From positions 26,639,836-26,703,835 of the forward strand of contig NW_004955426.1 in assembly GCF_000276665.1 (NCBI RefSeq): DNA of 64,000 nucleotides. Reading direction: 5' to 3'. Both the position numbers and the translations under genes were made by a program. Every line of letters starts with the position of its first letter. The stretch's first letter is position 1. The notes beneath the pieces are model-generated. The model had not been told where the DNA came from. It did not search any database and saw only the letters and a program-made list of their open reading frames with translations. Source of the stretch: Chinchilla lanigera. Taxonomy: Eukaryota; Chordata; Mammalia; Rodentia; Chinchillidae. Of this stretch, positions 1-12,500 are shown in pieces.

Positions 1-654
1 GCAACTGAGAAGAAATGAACACTCCTATCTCACAGCTTATTCCATGGTTCATTATCATAACATTTCATATTTCTCCTACTTCATCATATTATTGCCTGGC
101 ACATCCAGCCCAGATTAATTCCAGCTTTCCAGCTATATCATGTCTACATCTCAATATCATTGGAGAAAAGTGCATAGTGGTGATTGGTTTCATTTTAAAT
201 ATGTGGTCTCTGACTACAGTGAGCTAATTATTCGTGATGACTGATGTTGATAACTCCTCCATATTTCCCTAGCCCATTTATTTTTCAATTCTCTTAGACA
301 ACTATTTAACAAATCTTCTTCTCTCTCCTCAAATCTCTAATACTTACTTCCTACATCCTACCTCCGTGCAGACCTTTTTCCTTATTTCCCTGCAGACAAG
401 TCAGAAGCAATCAAGAAGAGCATCCACAAAGTGCCTGTGCAGCTGAACTCACATCTGAGCCTTAGTGTCCATAGACAATGCTCTCGTCCTTAGCTTCTGT
501 CAAAGATAAAGCTGTTCACGTGACACTTGCTTTTCCTCTTGTCCTCTATTCAGAGGCATCAGGTCATTGATTGTTTATTTTCTTTCTTTTTTATTGGTCC
601 AGGGTGTCCACACTGAGCTCTTCTTTCTTTCCTCTCCTCCACTCCTTTCCCCTC

Positions 655-727
655 TTCTCTTCTCCTTTCTCTTTCTTTTTCTTTCATTCTTTCTTTCTTT
701 CTTGCTTGCTTGCTTGCTTGCTTTCAT
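655..727 (+). repeat. TTTC / TTGC simple repeat
   Basis: Runs of ctttctttctttc followed by cttgcttgcttgcttgct, directly abutting a minus-strand B1. It is probably a remodelled SINE tail. Confidence 0.85.
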
Positions 728-836
728 TTTGAGACAGTATCTCATTAAGTTGCTAAATTGCACAGGCTGGGCTCAACTTCCTCCTGTGTCAGCCTCCCAG
801 AGTCCTGGGATTACAGATATGCACTACTATGCTTTG
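728..836 (-). mobile_element. B1-like SINE
   Basis: Reverse complement of a 7SL-derived B1: tttgagacagtatctc, ttgcacaggctgggctcaac, tcctgtgtcagcctcccaga, ctgggattacagatatgc. Its A-tail on the minus strand has expanded into the TTTC/TTGC simple repeat at 655-727. Confidence 0.85.
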
Positions 837-1711
837 CTTTTTCCTTTCTTTCTTGTGTTGTCTATTTTCCCTCTATCAAGATATTCTAAACATTACAAAA
901 ACATGTTGTAATGTTCCTAATCTTATGAAAAAACAAATATACAAGTATTGATTCAGTGTCTTCCTTCAACCACTACCCTACTTTTCTATCCCCATTTTCA
1001 GCAAAATTCCTTGGGAGACCCTCCTTCCCTTTCCTTCTTCCCTCTCTCCCTCCTTTCTTTCTTTATTCTTTTTCTCTTCTCTGTCTCCTTCTTTCTTGGA
1101 ATCCAAGGCCTCATGCTAATAACTAAATTAAGTAACAAGCTTTGTAAGTATTAGCCTTTTCTCAAACTGGGGGTGAATTGCTAAACAAAAAAAATCAATA
1201 TTTGATAGGAATTTGAAAACATGTAGTTCTGTGGATTTAAACTATATGTATAAGCTAAAAACATTGAAATGTATCTCCCCTGAATTCTAGACATGTCTAT
1301 CCCTCTACCTTGTTGATATCTCCATGTGTTGGTTTGGGGATTTATTGCAAGGGAGAACAATATAATATACAGGACACATATTTTTTAAAAAATATTTATC
1401 ATAGTCACCAAATGAATGATATACAGAAGAGTGCAGGAAATCTGCCCACTTACTAAGACCAAGAAATCTAGCCAAGGGCCTGGATCTCATGGAAACATCC
1501 AGCTGAAGACCCAGAGCTCGTAATAGTGCCTCTCACGAGTCCAACTGGAGGCCTAGAGCCCATAACAGTATCTCATGCAGGCACATGAGACTTTTCATGG
1601 ATCTGTGCTGCGGAGGCCCAGAGGTCAGTGGTGTAATCTAGGAGTCTATGCCAGAGGGATGCAGGATCTGTGCTAGCAGGCTGAGGGATCTACACTGGAG
1701 CCAGGAAGGGA

Positions 1712-2060
1712 TGTAGAAAGTAAGAACTAGAGCTCCCCTGAAAGGTACCACAGCCATCCTCAGCAACAATGAGGTCCCAAGCTCCTCTGATGATCAGAAG
1801 AGTTGAGTTCCCACCAGGAAAACCAATGCAAGAAGCTTCTTCAGGAGACTGACCTGTGCACCTTTTTCCCTTCTGGAGACAGGAGGCAATGCTCAGAGTG
1901 AGGACTAGAGCTCCCCCAAAGTGAAACGAAGCCATTCTCAGCAACAAGGTCTTGAGCTCCTTGGAGGATGAAAACAGCCAAGTTCATCAGGAAAGCCAAC
2001 ATAACAAGCTCTTCCAAAATAACTAACAGCTCCTTATAGCTTCTACCAGATCCCAACAGC
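1712..2060 (+). repeat. Two-copy tandem repeat, about 178-bp period
   Basis: Unit 1 starts agtaagaactagagctcccc at 1719; unit 2 starts agtgaggactagagctcccc at 1897. Both then carry a-gccat(c/t)ctcagcaacaa, gagctcct, (g/a)agttc(c/a)(c/t)caccaggaaa-like and caa-aagct(t)cttc segments in the same order. Similarity is clear but imperfect. Weaker related-looking sequence extends left to about 1490. I do not recognise the family. Confidence 0.7.
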
Positions 2061-2234
2061 CTTTCCCTGCTCCCAACAGCCTAGCTTCTTCTTTTCCAGG
2101 TCTGGCTCTTATGCTACTGGCAACCATCCTCAGGTGGCCCTCCCACATGCAGCACCACATCAGCTGGGGATTATAAGTTGACCACCAGTTGTCAATCCAC
2201 CACACTCCACTTGAATGCTTTGTAAGCACTCAAA

Positions 2235-3195
2235 CTTAACTTTCTCAAACTGAATTAGTCACCCCATGATTCATCTTTCAGTCATTCCCATTTCAGCTGG
2301 TGACATTTCAGCTTTCGGTTGCTTAAGTTAAAAATGTTAATAGAATTTTTGGCTCTTTTCTTAGTTTACTTCCCAAGGCCAATTCATCATCACATTCTAA
2401 CCATTTCTTATCATTTCCACTACCACCACCCCAGTCCAAGCCACCAACCTCACTCACGTAGCTTTGAGCAAAGGCTCCTGACTGTTCTGTCTTCTATCTA
2501 CTTCTGTATTTCCTTGTCTTCCTCCACCACAGTTTATTGTGAACACATTGTATCATCTCCTCCCACCACTCAAAGCTTTCCGTCTTGTAGTTGCCTATAA
2601 GGCTCTTCATGATCTGAGTTCTCTGTAATTGGTTTCACTCAGGCAAAAATTTCTCTTATAATGCTGTGTGTGTATCCTCTAAAACTCTGTGTTTGGGGAA
2701 ATGTACTTGGCAAACAAAAGAACTTATGGAAAAATTAAGGTTGGAGCAGATCATTCATATCTTATCAATCTAAAATATTAAAAATGCACAAAAACAATAG
2801 CATGAAAGTTCTGGTTAGGAGCTGAGACAATGCAGAGCAATGGAGCTCTGAGCCAGTGAAGCTGCCACTGAGCTAGTCATAGAAGAAAGTGCAACATGCT
2901 TTGAACAGAGAACTGTGTTAGGTGGGAGAGGAAAGTTTCTTGAGAGAAAGCTCTGAGTTCAGGTCCTCATTTTTAATTTTCTTAAATAGAGCCAAATTCT
3001 CCCCATTCTGTACAACAGCCAATATGGGGACTTTTTCCTTTTTGCTAAAGTTGTAATGATACTCCTACTATTCTGGGTTCTTTTGCTCAAGTATAGTCTT
3101 ATTTCCATGCTATGCCCTCATTATCCCACTATTTACCAATACCATATTAGCTAATTGCTGTTGCAGAAATATGTGTTGCAATAGAACAGACTGTA
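2235..3195. other. Unique-looking sequence
   Basis: No gene or clear repeat seen. The piece near 2590-2640 (ggctcttcatgatctgag) faintly recalls L2. Confidence 0.5.
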
Positions 3196-3199
3196 CTCT

Positions 3200-3655
3200 T
3201 TACCTACTTTCACCTTTGCTATTTCTCATGTGTCAGGCGAGAATCTACCTTGAGGCTTCTGCTCTTGCTTGTCTCCCTCCCTGGAGTTCCTTCCTTTCAG
3301 GAAGCTGCATGAATTTCTTCTCTTTCAGATCTTTATTCAAAAATTTCTTTCATAGTTTTAGCTTCTCTAACCAGCTCATTTAAAAGAAAAACATCTTCAC
3401 CCACACATCAGCATTTCTTATTTAACATCATTTACTTTGCTTCATAGTACTTACCATCTGATACCTTTTATATTACTCATTTATTGGCTGACCCATATCC
3501 AGGAGTATGCAAACTCTGTGAAAACAAAGCTTGGATTTTCTGTTGTTGTTTGTTTTCTTCCTTTATTTTCCTCTATCTTCACTGCTTGGAACAAGGTCCA
3601 CTATGTACAAGGTATTCAATAAATGTTGAATAAATGAATGAATGAATGAAATTTA
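3200..3655 (+). mobile_element. L2 LINE 3' end
   Basis: Phrases typical of L2: tttcagatctttattcaaaa, cttcatagtacttaccatct, then gcttggaacaaggtccacta, and gtattcaataaatgttgaat followed by gaatgaatgaatg. Old and diverged; the downstream TTTC microsatellite starts about 45 bases later. Confidence 0.7.
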
Positions 3656-3699
3656 AACTCTATATTTTTATAATTCCTTATCCAGAATGTAATCTATTT

Positions 3700-3701
3700 T
3701 C

Positions 3702-3773
<72 letters not shown>

Positions 3774-3785
3774 TCGTTTTTTCTT

Positions 3786-3846
<61 letters not shown>

Positions 3847-3904
3847 GTCTCTCCCTCTCCCCCCTCCCTCCCTTCCTTCCTCCCTTCCTTCATTCCTTTT
3901 CTTA
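3700..3904 (+). repeat. TTTC microsatellite and polypyrimidine tract
   Basis: About 147 bases of near-pure TTTC repeats (3700-3846), broken once by cgttttttc and a short CT run, pass into a CT/CCTT tract ending near 3904. Both strands are open only because of the repeat. Confidence 0.97.
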
Positions 3905-3976
3905 TTCTATGTATGTGTTTGTGTGACAAAAGAGTGGCCTTTTAGAAAACTTTGTCTCCTATCCTCCTTGACACAT

Positions 3977-4350
3977 ACTATACTTTGGATACTGAGCATT
4001 CCCCAAAGGTCCATGTGCTCATGGGTTGTTCCTCAGGATGGTGCTGTTGAAAAATGGTAAGGTTACTTTTAACCTTTTGGATGTAAGGCATTGTGGGAGG
4101 ACCTCTGGTGGTTAGAGATGTGCCCTGGAAAGGAATTGTACCTTCCTCTTTCTCTTTTGTTTCCTAGCTGAGTTTAGGGGTTTTCTTGCACCACTTGCTC
4201 CCATTATGATGTGCTGCCTTACTAGAGGTCTAAAGTAATGGGTCCAACCATTCATTAAACTTCCAAACAATGAGCTAAAATAAACTTTCTCCTTAGATGT
4301 TAATTGTCTCAGGTGTTTTGTTCAAGTGACAGAAAGTAAGCTAACGTATG
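3977..4350 (+). mobile_element. MaLR-like solo LTR
   Basis: Order of motifs fits a mammalian MaLR LTR: a tttggatactgagcattccc head, gcattgtgggaggacctctg, accacttgctcccattatga, gtgctgccttactagaggtc, then aatgagctaaaataaacttt (polyadenylation-signal region) and caagtgacagaaagtaagct at the end. No internal genes are seen. It is an old solo LTR, with family assignment from memory. Confidence 0.7.
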
Positions 4351-4359
4351 CGTCAGGTT

Positions 4360-7300
4360 TTCATGCTCTTCCATATACTCCACAGTATTCCTGGGAATGT
4401 TCAGACATCCAAAGCCTTGTTATTTTCATAATTTAATATAAAGGCTGACTTGGTTAAAAAATTGTGATTCAAATTGCATACTTTATCTTTTTGGTAGCCC
4501 CTGTATAGCTGTCAATATTCCCTGCTTCATTCTAGGAATCAAGGCTCTTATGCTAACAATTAAAAAGTAAGCCCACAGGCTTTTCATGTAGATTCTGTGC
4601 TCTAGCCACTGGCAAGTTGCTGGAAAATCAATATTTGATGGGAATTTTATTCACTTATTACTAGTCTTTATGTAAGGTCAAAAATACAGGATCATTCCAA
4701 TGCTTAACAATGGTACCCACAGCATAGGTTTCTCCAGCTGACATAAAGAAGCAAAGAAATGGTGGTGAACTCCTTGTGATGTCAAATAGGGCTTTACTTC
4801 AGGTGGTGATGGGGCACTGAGCTAAGGGGCTCTTATAACTGAAAATGTTAAAGGGTAAGGAGTAAACATGCTCAGAGTCACAAATTCCTGGTGTACTCAG
4901 AAATGGTGACCCTTTAATGTGAGACTAAGAGTCGAATAGATACTTGGCTAAGGAAAGAGATGGGCTGCCATACCTGGAGGAGCTTGGAACTGATACAACT
5001 GCGGAGCTAACAAAAGTTTTTGATGATGTGACCAGACCAGTCGTTCCTCTTCCCATCTCTCGCAACCAACCCTGACTTCTAAAAATTATCAACTGTAATA
5101 CTATAGTACATAACCCTGTCCCTAGTATTTAGAAAGAACGACTTATCTATAGTCCCTTCTGCATTTTCCCCACATCAAAATTTAAACAGTATCCAAATCC
5201 AGTGGGTCCTGCACTTGACCAGCACATTATCTGTTGGAAGTGAGCTCTAAAAAGTAGTAAAGGATAAATGATAGGGCATTTCTTGATTTAATATTCTGAA
5301 CTCATAACTCTGGGAGAAAAAAAAAATTAAGTGATCAGAGAAATGAGTTTGAATTTGATTCTTAGTGAGATTCATAATGAAAATACACACTGTAAGCTGA
5401 GCCCTTGTGTATCATCAGGTTACTTTACATTTTTGATCTCAGATGACTAAAGTAGCAAAATTTTGATAAACATCAACTAGACACATGATGCTTTAACTTA
5501 AACAAATGTACCCTTTCAGTGATATTTCAGCTATGTAGGGGTGGTTATTTGGGAGAAGAATGCCCTTTTCACCTCTGAAATTATGTTTTCCAGGGCTATA
5601 ATAAGAAATATGCAGGTTCTTGCCTGGAATCTAAGTAACTTTGTGGATTATCCAGCTTCTAGTCTTCTCCCATAGTAAAGTTGGATATAGTTGGCCACTT
5701 CACAGCTCATTAACAGCCCAACTAGAGACCAGGGAGAGGAAATGGATGAGATGAAGCTTAAAGGTGTCACATTGGGTATTTGTTAGCAACTCGGATAAGA
5801 GGCTTAGCAGGATGAGGTTAAAAATTGATTAAAGAAGTATGAGGATTATCTGTGACTTTAGCCCCTGTATATTACCTTCCTCTCTTGCCCTTCTACATCC
5901 ATATTTCTAGAGGTCGAGCATGAGTTTTTGCAACTGTTAATGGAGAAGTATAAAGATTCTTTACCATTCTAAAGATCTTTTAAAATTATTCATCTCATAT
6001 TGGAAAAGAAAAATGAAAAGAAATTTACTTCACCCAGAATATATTTTTCCAAGATAAAATAAGAAATGTCTTTAATGAGAATTGATCTTTTTTTTTCCCA
6101 CTGCAGGATTAATTTTATTTTATTTTATTTTTTTACTTTAAAAATAAAAGGAAAACATTAACAGACAACCTTTTACAAAATAGCAAAAGAACAGTACAGA
6201 CAATATAGAGTTACAAACAAAGTTGTAGGAAATTAACAATGAGAACTGATCTTAAAGTGAAACGTTCACTAACGTCTATGGATACATTTTGTACTTACAT
6301 TTTAGGTTCTGCATGAGCTGTCCACAGTTAGTTTCTGGGTGCAGGTCCCCAGACCAAATTTGTTTTGCAAGTCTCCCATGAACAAGGTCACCACTTTGGA
6401 GAGACACCCAGGGAGTCTACATTTGGAAAATAAATTCACGCTCTTCCCTTGGATAGAATCTCCAACCTTCCTCCCCTGACAAAACAGGCCTGTCTTCCCT
6501 CTTGTTATAATTTAGGACTCTCAAAAAGATGTTTTATCTGGATTTATTCTAACTCCCATCTCTCTATGACAAAGATACAAGTGATTCTAGATAGAAGAAA
6601 AAAGAAACTTTTCAGAGATACAGGCATACCCTAAGACTAATAAAAGTAGACAGTCCAAAAGAACCAGATGTCGTGTTTGCGATATGGAAGTGGAAGATTG
6701 CAGCCAGGCCAAAGTAAAATAAGCCCTAGGATAATGACTAGACTGGGATTGCTGATGAAAAAGTGCCCAGGCTTGTCCCAGGAACTCAATGGACATGTTA
6801 GGAGAGGAATCATTGAAGAATGGAAAGAAGAGATTGTATGAGGATCTGTGGAGAGGTCCCACAAAGGAACTTTGTAAAGTTTCTTGTATCTAACTTTCAT
6901 GTCTCCAACTTGTGGTTGAACCTTTAGGGACTGATCAGACAATACATTTCACTGGGAGTTTTTGACGTCTTTGGGGCAGAGTGTCACAGACAGGTGGCGT
7001 TGACAACTAAGTCTTAAAGCAAACAGTTGCATGAGTGGTGCTAGGAGGGGGCAGTGCCCTTTTATCAGGAGAGCAGATTGAAACCGCAAAAGGCCACAAG
7101 GTTGCAAAAACAGACCAAAATGCAGTATCTTACACACCTTAGGCACGTCTATATGTCTGCTAAATATACCTTATTTTCTGGTGCTTTTTCTAGATATGAT
7201 CAGGGTTTCATATAGATCTTCAACCTGATTCCCTCCAGAAAACAAAGGCAGGCTCCTAACAGAAAATGATTGCAAAATCAGAGAGCAGTGTTGCCTTTCT

Positions 7301-8384
7301 GATAACACCAGAGTTCCTTTTCCCTCTAGTTTATTTTGGCATAGGCCCATGTCTTTCTTGCAGACAGCTACTGTTTACACTGTTGTTATCATGTTTTGCC
7401 TTCTTTTTTGTCTATTATACTTTCTTCCTTTTGTTAAATACCATCAGTTTATCAATAAAATTGCTTTATAAGCTGTTGTGTTTTCTTTTTTCATGGGTAT
7501 GATCAATGGTGTCTGAATGGCACTGGTTTCTACCTGCCTGGGTTGTTTGGAGGAAAGAATCATGATGCTGGGCACAGGTTGAGGGCTGACGTAATGATTC
7601 CATGCATTTGGCAGAGAGCCTTGAGTGAGCTCCCCATTGCATTCTGTTGGCTAGAGTCGGTAACCTGCTGAACCCAGTCTGTTTGTGCTTCTCAACTGTA
7701 GCCGTTTATTTAGCTGCAGAGAATTTTGTGGGTGGTCCATGCTTCACAAGCAAAGGAACAAAGTAGTATTGTAAAGTTTTTGGAGAAGAGAGAACAGTAG
7801 CAGCCATTCCATTTCTTCAGTTTTCTCATAGCCTATGAATTAGTTCTTCAGGTATGCTGATCTTGTAGAATCAAATATTTTAGCTTCTACTCCATCAAGC
7901 TGTTTGATTTATATCTCAGAATTAAGGCCACGGAAAGCTCCTCCTGACCAGGAAATAAAGAACAATAATAAATGTTAACAGAAACAAAGATTTATTTGGT
8001 TTAATTTTGGAGGGGGCACAGAGAATAACTGTGACATAATAGGTTAGATTGTGGTTGTTGTTATTTGCTTGTTGTTGTTACTGCTGCTGTTGTCATTTGG
8101 GGTCATTATGACCTGTGTTTGGTGTTTGCTCCTGAGTTTTGTCAGTGTGCTTCCATGCAGTCAACACATAAAACCTTCATAAAGTGCCCCAGTCATTAGC
8201 CACCTTGATGGCTACCTGTAAAACAGTTTAATGAAGTACAGGTTGGTTAGCTTTTTCTCAAGGATAGAAGACATTAAGATAAATTTCATATGTGTAACTG
8301 CTGTTTTCCTATTTTATACCTGAACAGTTCATCTTTATCATAAACAGATATGCCAAAAATTACATTAGAGGCTCAATGAAAGGG
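4360..8384. other. Mostly unique intronic sequence
   Basis: Apart from the LINE-1 scrap at 6100-6255 I see no gene or strong repeat. Short open frames at 6449-7146 lie on both strands and lack coding character. Confidence 0.5.
6100..6255 (-). mobile_element. LINE-1 3' UTR fragment
   Basis: The stretch tttacaaaatagcaaaagaac ... gttgtaggaaattaac resembles the reverse complement of the LINE-1 3' UTR unit seen at 16960-17130 and 43500-43690. No ORF2 sequence accompanies it, so it is a very short 5'-truncated insertion, with a T-rich end at 6089-6132. Confidence 0.6.
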
Positions 8385-8572
8385 TGGTGGTTGACAACTC
8401 TGGCTTAAATGGGCTGCTTGCAGTCATGGCTCAGCTGCTTCCCGGCTATGTGACCTCAGATTTCAGGGTGCTGCTTCTGCCACTTGGCATGATTTCAGAG
8501 CTGCTTCATATGGTTGCATATGGCTTCAGTGAAGTGATGCATAAAAAGAGCTTAGAGCATGTCTGACCCTGG
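8385..8572 (+). mobile_element. MIR SINE
   Basis: Contains the diagnostic MIR layout: actctggcttaaat near the start, ttcccggctatgtgacctca in the core, and gaagtgatgcataaaaagag then cttagagcatgtctg toward the end. The open frame across it is incidental. Confidence 0.78.
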
Positions 8573-11500
8573 AGGGAAATTAAGGGAGAAACAATAAAGA
8601 AAAGAGAGAAAAAAAGATGAGGTGAGGGAGGGAGGATGGATGGAGAAAGAGTTCAAGAAGGAAAGTGGAAGAATCCCAAACTTAAAATGGCCAGTTATCA
8701 GTTTTTCCTGCTTAAAGTTCATCAACAAGATGACTGAAACTCATATTGAGGCCAACTTTGAGACCTGTGTGACTTATATCCTGCCTGTTGTCCCTGTGGT
8801 TTGATCTCTATTGAAATGTCAAAGAATGTATGTATAGTTGGTTGGTGCAGACTTTGAAACCTGATTGTTTACACTTGATTACTACAATGTGTACTTATTT
8901 CCTGTGTTTGCTAAGGATATCAGCAGTGTAAGTTTGGGGGATAAGAAAAATTAAGTTTAATACTTGGAGACTGTTTTATTTGCCTGCTCTGGCATGATAG
9001 TTTTTCATGTACCAAACTAAGTTACTAACCTACTGGTTAACTCATTAGGCATTTATCACTTAGAAACCCATCTGCTCAAAACAAAGAAAGAGAACCTTTT
9101 ATCAAAGTGTTACAGAACTTTTCTCAAAGGATAATAACAGCTGTGAGTTTAATACCAATGAATCAATTATGAGATTAATTATGGAAAGATAATTATTTAA
9201 GAATTTTTTCTGGATGGAGGTTTTGTTTTTAAGACCTGAACTGAGCCTTATCAAAACAGTAATTGAAGTTTGAAATAAACATACCTGCTGGGTTAAAAGC
9301 TTCAGGAAGGTAGGGCTATATCCCTGTTGGTTATAACTGAAACCTTTGGTTTTAAAGCAGTACCCAGGCCATAGTAGCAATTAGCTACCTGTTGAATGAA
9401 TATATAGTACTAAAATAAGCATGACTGTCCTGTGGAAAAAGTCAAAGGGAAACTATATGCACATGTAACCAAAGCAGTCCATGTGCTTGAAATGTTATTA
9501 GTTTCTTATGATCAGAGCCTCCTTCTTCTGCTCCAGTTAAAGAAAATTATAGCATAAAGGAAACAAAATGAGATGGTCTATGTTGATATTGTATTTTGAT
9601 ATCTACAATACATTTAAAATAAAATTTCCTGAGTCCTTTTGTATTGAAATGGTCATGCATTTCTTGGTAGTAACATTCATTGAGACTTAAAGTGAAGTTA
9701 GGTTGTTGTCACTCACAGTGGACATGTTTTTTCCATTATTGAAACAGCATATCTCCTGAGCATCATGGTGTACCCTAGAAGCTGGCCTGTTTTCTCTTGA
9801 GATTGTGCCCTGCAACTGCCGTTGCAGAGTCTGAGGACCAAACTAGGTCTTGTTCCTTTTCTCATATTCTTTTGAGCACTTAGGATATGCCATATTGCTT
9901 ACATGATTAAGTGGCTCATTTTCCCCAGTTTTCTGATCTTATATTAGATTTCTGTCCATGAACTTGAAGTTTAAACATTAAAAAGAATGATTGCAATCCT
10001 CTTCCTTCCTTCACTCTCCTCCATTCTCTTTGTTTCCTTAAAATTGGTCACGAATTTATGATTCTACTAATAATTATATATTATTTCATATAATAGTTTA
10101 TACTAATAATAATTATTAATACTGTTAATGATTCCAGCTATTAAGGATAAATTATGTGGACATATACATGTGTGAAGTGTGATTGTAATGTAGTTAATAT
10201 TTAGTTTTTTTTTTTTCCAGTACTGGGAATCGAAGTAACAACCTTGCGCTTGCCAGGCAGGTGCTGTGCCGCTGAGCTAAATCCCCAGCCCCTATAGTGA
10301 ATATTTATATTTAAAAATTTATCACAGTAAATCACACATTGCCATTGATTCCCCTTCACAATACTCCTCATCACTTTGAACACACTTATGCCATCACTTT
10401 TGCCTCTTCATGAAGTAGCTCTGGAAGTCCCCTTTCATGAGTGTCTTTGTGATGTGTGGTCAAATATATAGTGAATGCTCCTGCTCAGTGCTGTCCAACT
10501 GAAAGGCAGGCTCCCAAAAACATTACACGTCCTCATGAACCTTATTCACTATGTCTGGTATTGTGTAACTTCTGGCTGTTCCCCAAAGTCAGGATGACCA
10601 TGAATTGATTCAGGATGTCAAGGCAACTATTGCAGCAAAAAAGGTACAAAAGAGGACTTACAGAACTGCCTCAAAAAGTGGCAAGAATAAGATAAGTGTG
10701 TTCAAAGCCAGGAGAGTAGTTTGAGGGGGACGAATAGCAATGTGTAATTTCTAAAACAATTTTAACAACCATATTTTAACCACATACAGTATAGAAAAGA
10801 AAAGAAAGAGATCGGTAGAAATTTTGGCTAGCTATTCTCTTACTGTCAAATTTCTTTTTAAAGGAGCTTTTATGAGTGTTGCTGCTTGTTTGTTCTCTTC
10901 GAGATTCAGATAACATGGTCTTCTTGGGATATGGGGAAATCATATGCTTAGGAAACAGAACCTCCTTTCTCCTGTTGGGAAAGACATATGCAAAAAGAAT
11001 GGGGGAACTCATTTCCTTTAGCCAGAGATCTGGGAGAAATAGCACCAGAGAGGAAAAGAACCCAAACAGAAGTAAAAGCTATTGTACTTTCCCAGCAGAG
11101 TTAACCTTATCAGCTTTCCCCTACCTCTAAGAGGCAGTTTTGGAATGACCAAAGCAGAGTGCCCAACCTCTGTGTTCGGAGTTAGCTAACCTCTGGATCG
11201 CCATCTTCCTCTTTCTTGGTGTGAGTGGAACATTGCATGACCGCTTCTGACTCCTGTCATTAGTACACTCAGCAGAGATGAGTAAATCCTAGTTGAAGGG
11301 GATGGGGTTTTTGCATTCACAAGGAAACAAGCAGCTATCAGATCTGCCCAGTAGAGAAATATAGCGAAGTGAGAAGGAATGATTCTGAGACTCTGAACAT
11401 ATAAACACAAATAAAAATTAAAACCCAAAAGTCTACTCGAATTTGAAAAAAAAAAAAGTTAAACTCTCTGTTGGTCATGCGACTTGCTCTTGGCGTTGAA

Positions 11501-12384
11501 CAGGCCAGGAGGCTCTTGTGGTCTAATCTGGAAAGAGCTGCTAACTCTCCGTGTCACCTTGGCAAGTGGGATGATCTCCTTGTGCTTTACTGTTCGGTCC
11601 AGCTGCTGGATGGGATGAAAGGAAGACCTCACTTAAACCAGATGCTGCCTCTCTAAAAAGCTTTCAGCAATAAATAATATCGTATATACTTTGTTCCTGG
11701 CAGCAAATACTGAACTGTTATAACCCTCTGTTTTCACTTGCTTCTAAATTTCTGGAAATTTCTCCTTTGGGCTTGAATTTTTCCATGCTATTTGCAGCCC
11801 AAAACTTTTTGGAAAGTTTGACCAAAATTTTACTTAGCTGTTTTTCCAGAGTTGTAGGAGAATAAGGGTAATACATTGTTGTTTTTTTTTTTTAGCTCAT
11901 AAAATAAATTTAATTTTTTCCTCAGAAAAAGTGCTGAGCAGATGCATTTAAAGTATTTAGGACTAGTAAAAGAGCTATGGTAAAGAATTCTGTCAGAAGA
12001 CAAATTTAGGTCTCTGTGTGTACTGTTTTTTCTTCATACAAGACTACATACAATTATGACATGCATAAAAAGCTTTAGTGTTAAGGACTTCCTGAGAGGA
12101 AGATTCCACACATTCTATCAGTAACCCATGCTTTGTCACCAAAATGCAACTTCAGCTACCACCAGTTACCATTCTATGAATGTAGACCTGCTTTCAAATA
12201 AAAGATGTCATGATTTGTACTGAAATTAAGATCTTATATGCATTGTGAATAAAACTATTTCTTTCAGGTAACCTTCAAAGAAGCCTTATCTGATGCACAT
12301 ATTAGCTCATAAGCCCCTTAGTAACATTTATGATGTAGTATATACATGTGTGGTGACTTTAGTCTTGTCTGCTACCTTACTAGA
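8573..12384. other. Mostly unique intronic sequence
   Basis: Only the ID SINE at 10204-10294 stands out. The frames at 10776-11130 overlap on opposite strands and show no recognisable domain. Confidence 0.5.
10204..10294 (-). mobile_element. ID-type SINE
   Basis: Minus-strand ID: T-tail, ccagtactgggaatcgaagt, cttgcgcttgccaggcaggt and ctgagctaaatccccagccc. Flanked by tagttaatattta (10191-10203) and tagtgaatattta (10295-10307), a 13-bp target duplication with one mismatch. Confidence 0.93.
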
Positions 12385-12500
12385 TTGAAAACTCCATTAT
12401 AGAGAAGTTCATGCCCATCTTACTCATCATTGTATCTATAGCACATAGCCTAATACTAAGCATATGGTAGGAACTTATTGTTGAAAATGAATTAAATGAA
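12385..12500 (+). mobile_element. L2 LINE 3' end fragment
   Basis: Reads agattgaaaactccattata, catcattgtatctatagcac, atagcctaatactaagcata and tggtaggaacttattgttga, the classic L2 3' end order. Confidence 0.72.

Noticed and set aside
567..911. 114-codon plus-strand frame
   Set aside because: It is composed of a TTTC/TTGC repeat plus an antisense B1 SINE.
3646..3945. 99-codon and 83-codon frames on opposite strands
   Set aside because: They are Ser/Phe/Leu and Lys/Glu/Arg repeats produced by the TTTC microsatellite.
8384..8566. 60-codon frame beginning MVVDNSGLNGLL
   Set aside because: It coincides with a MIR SINE.
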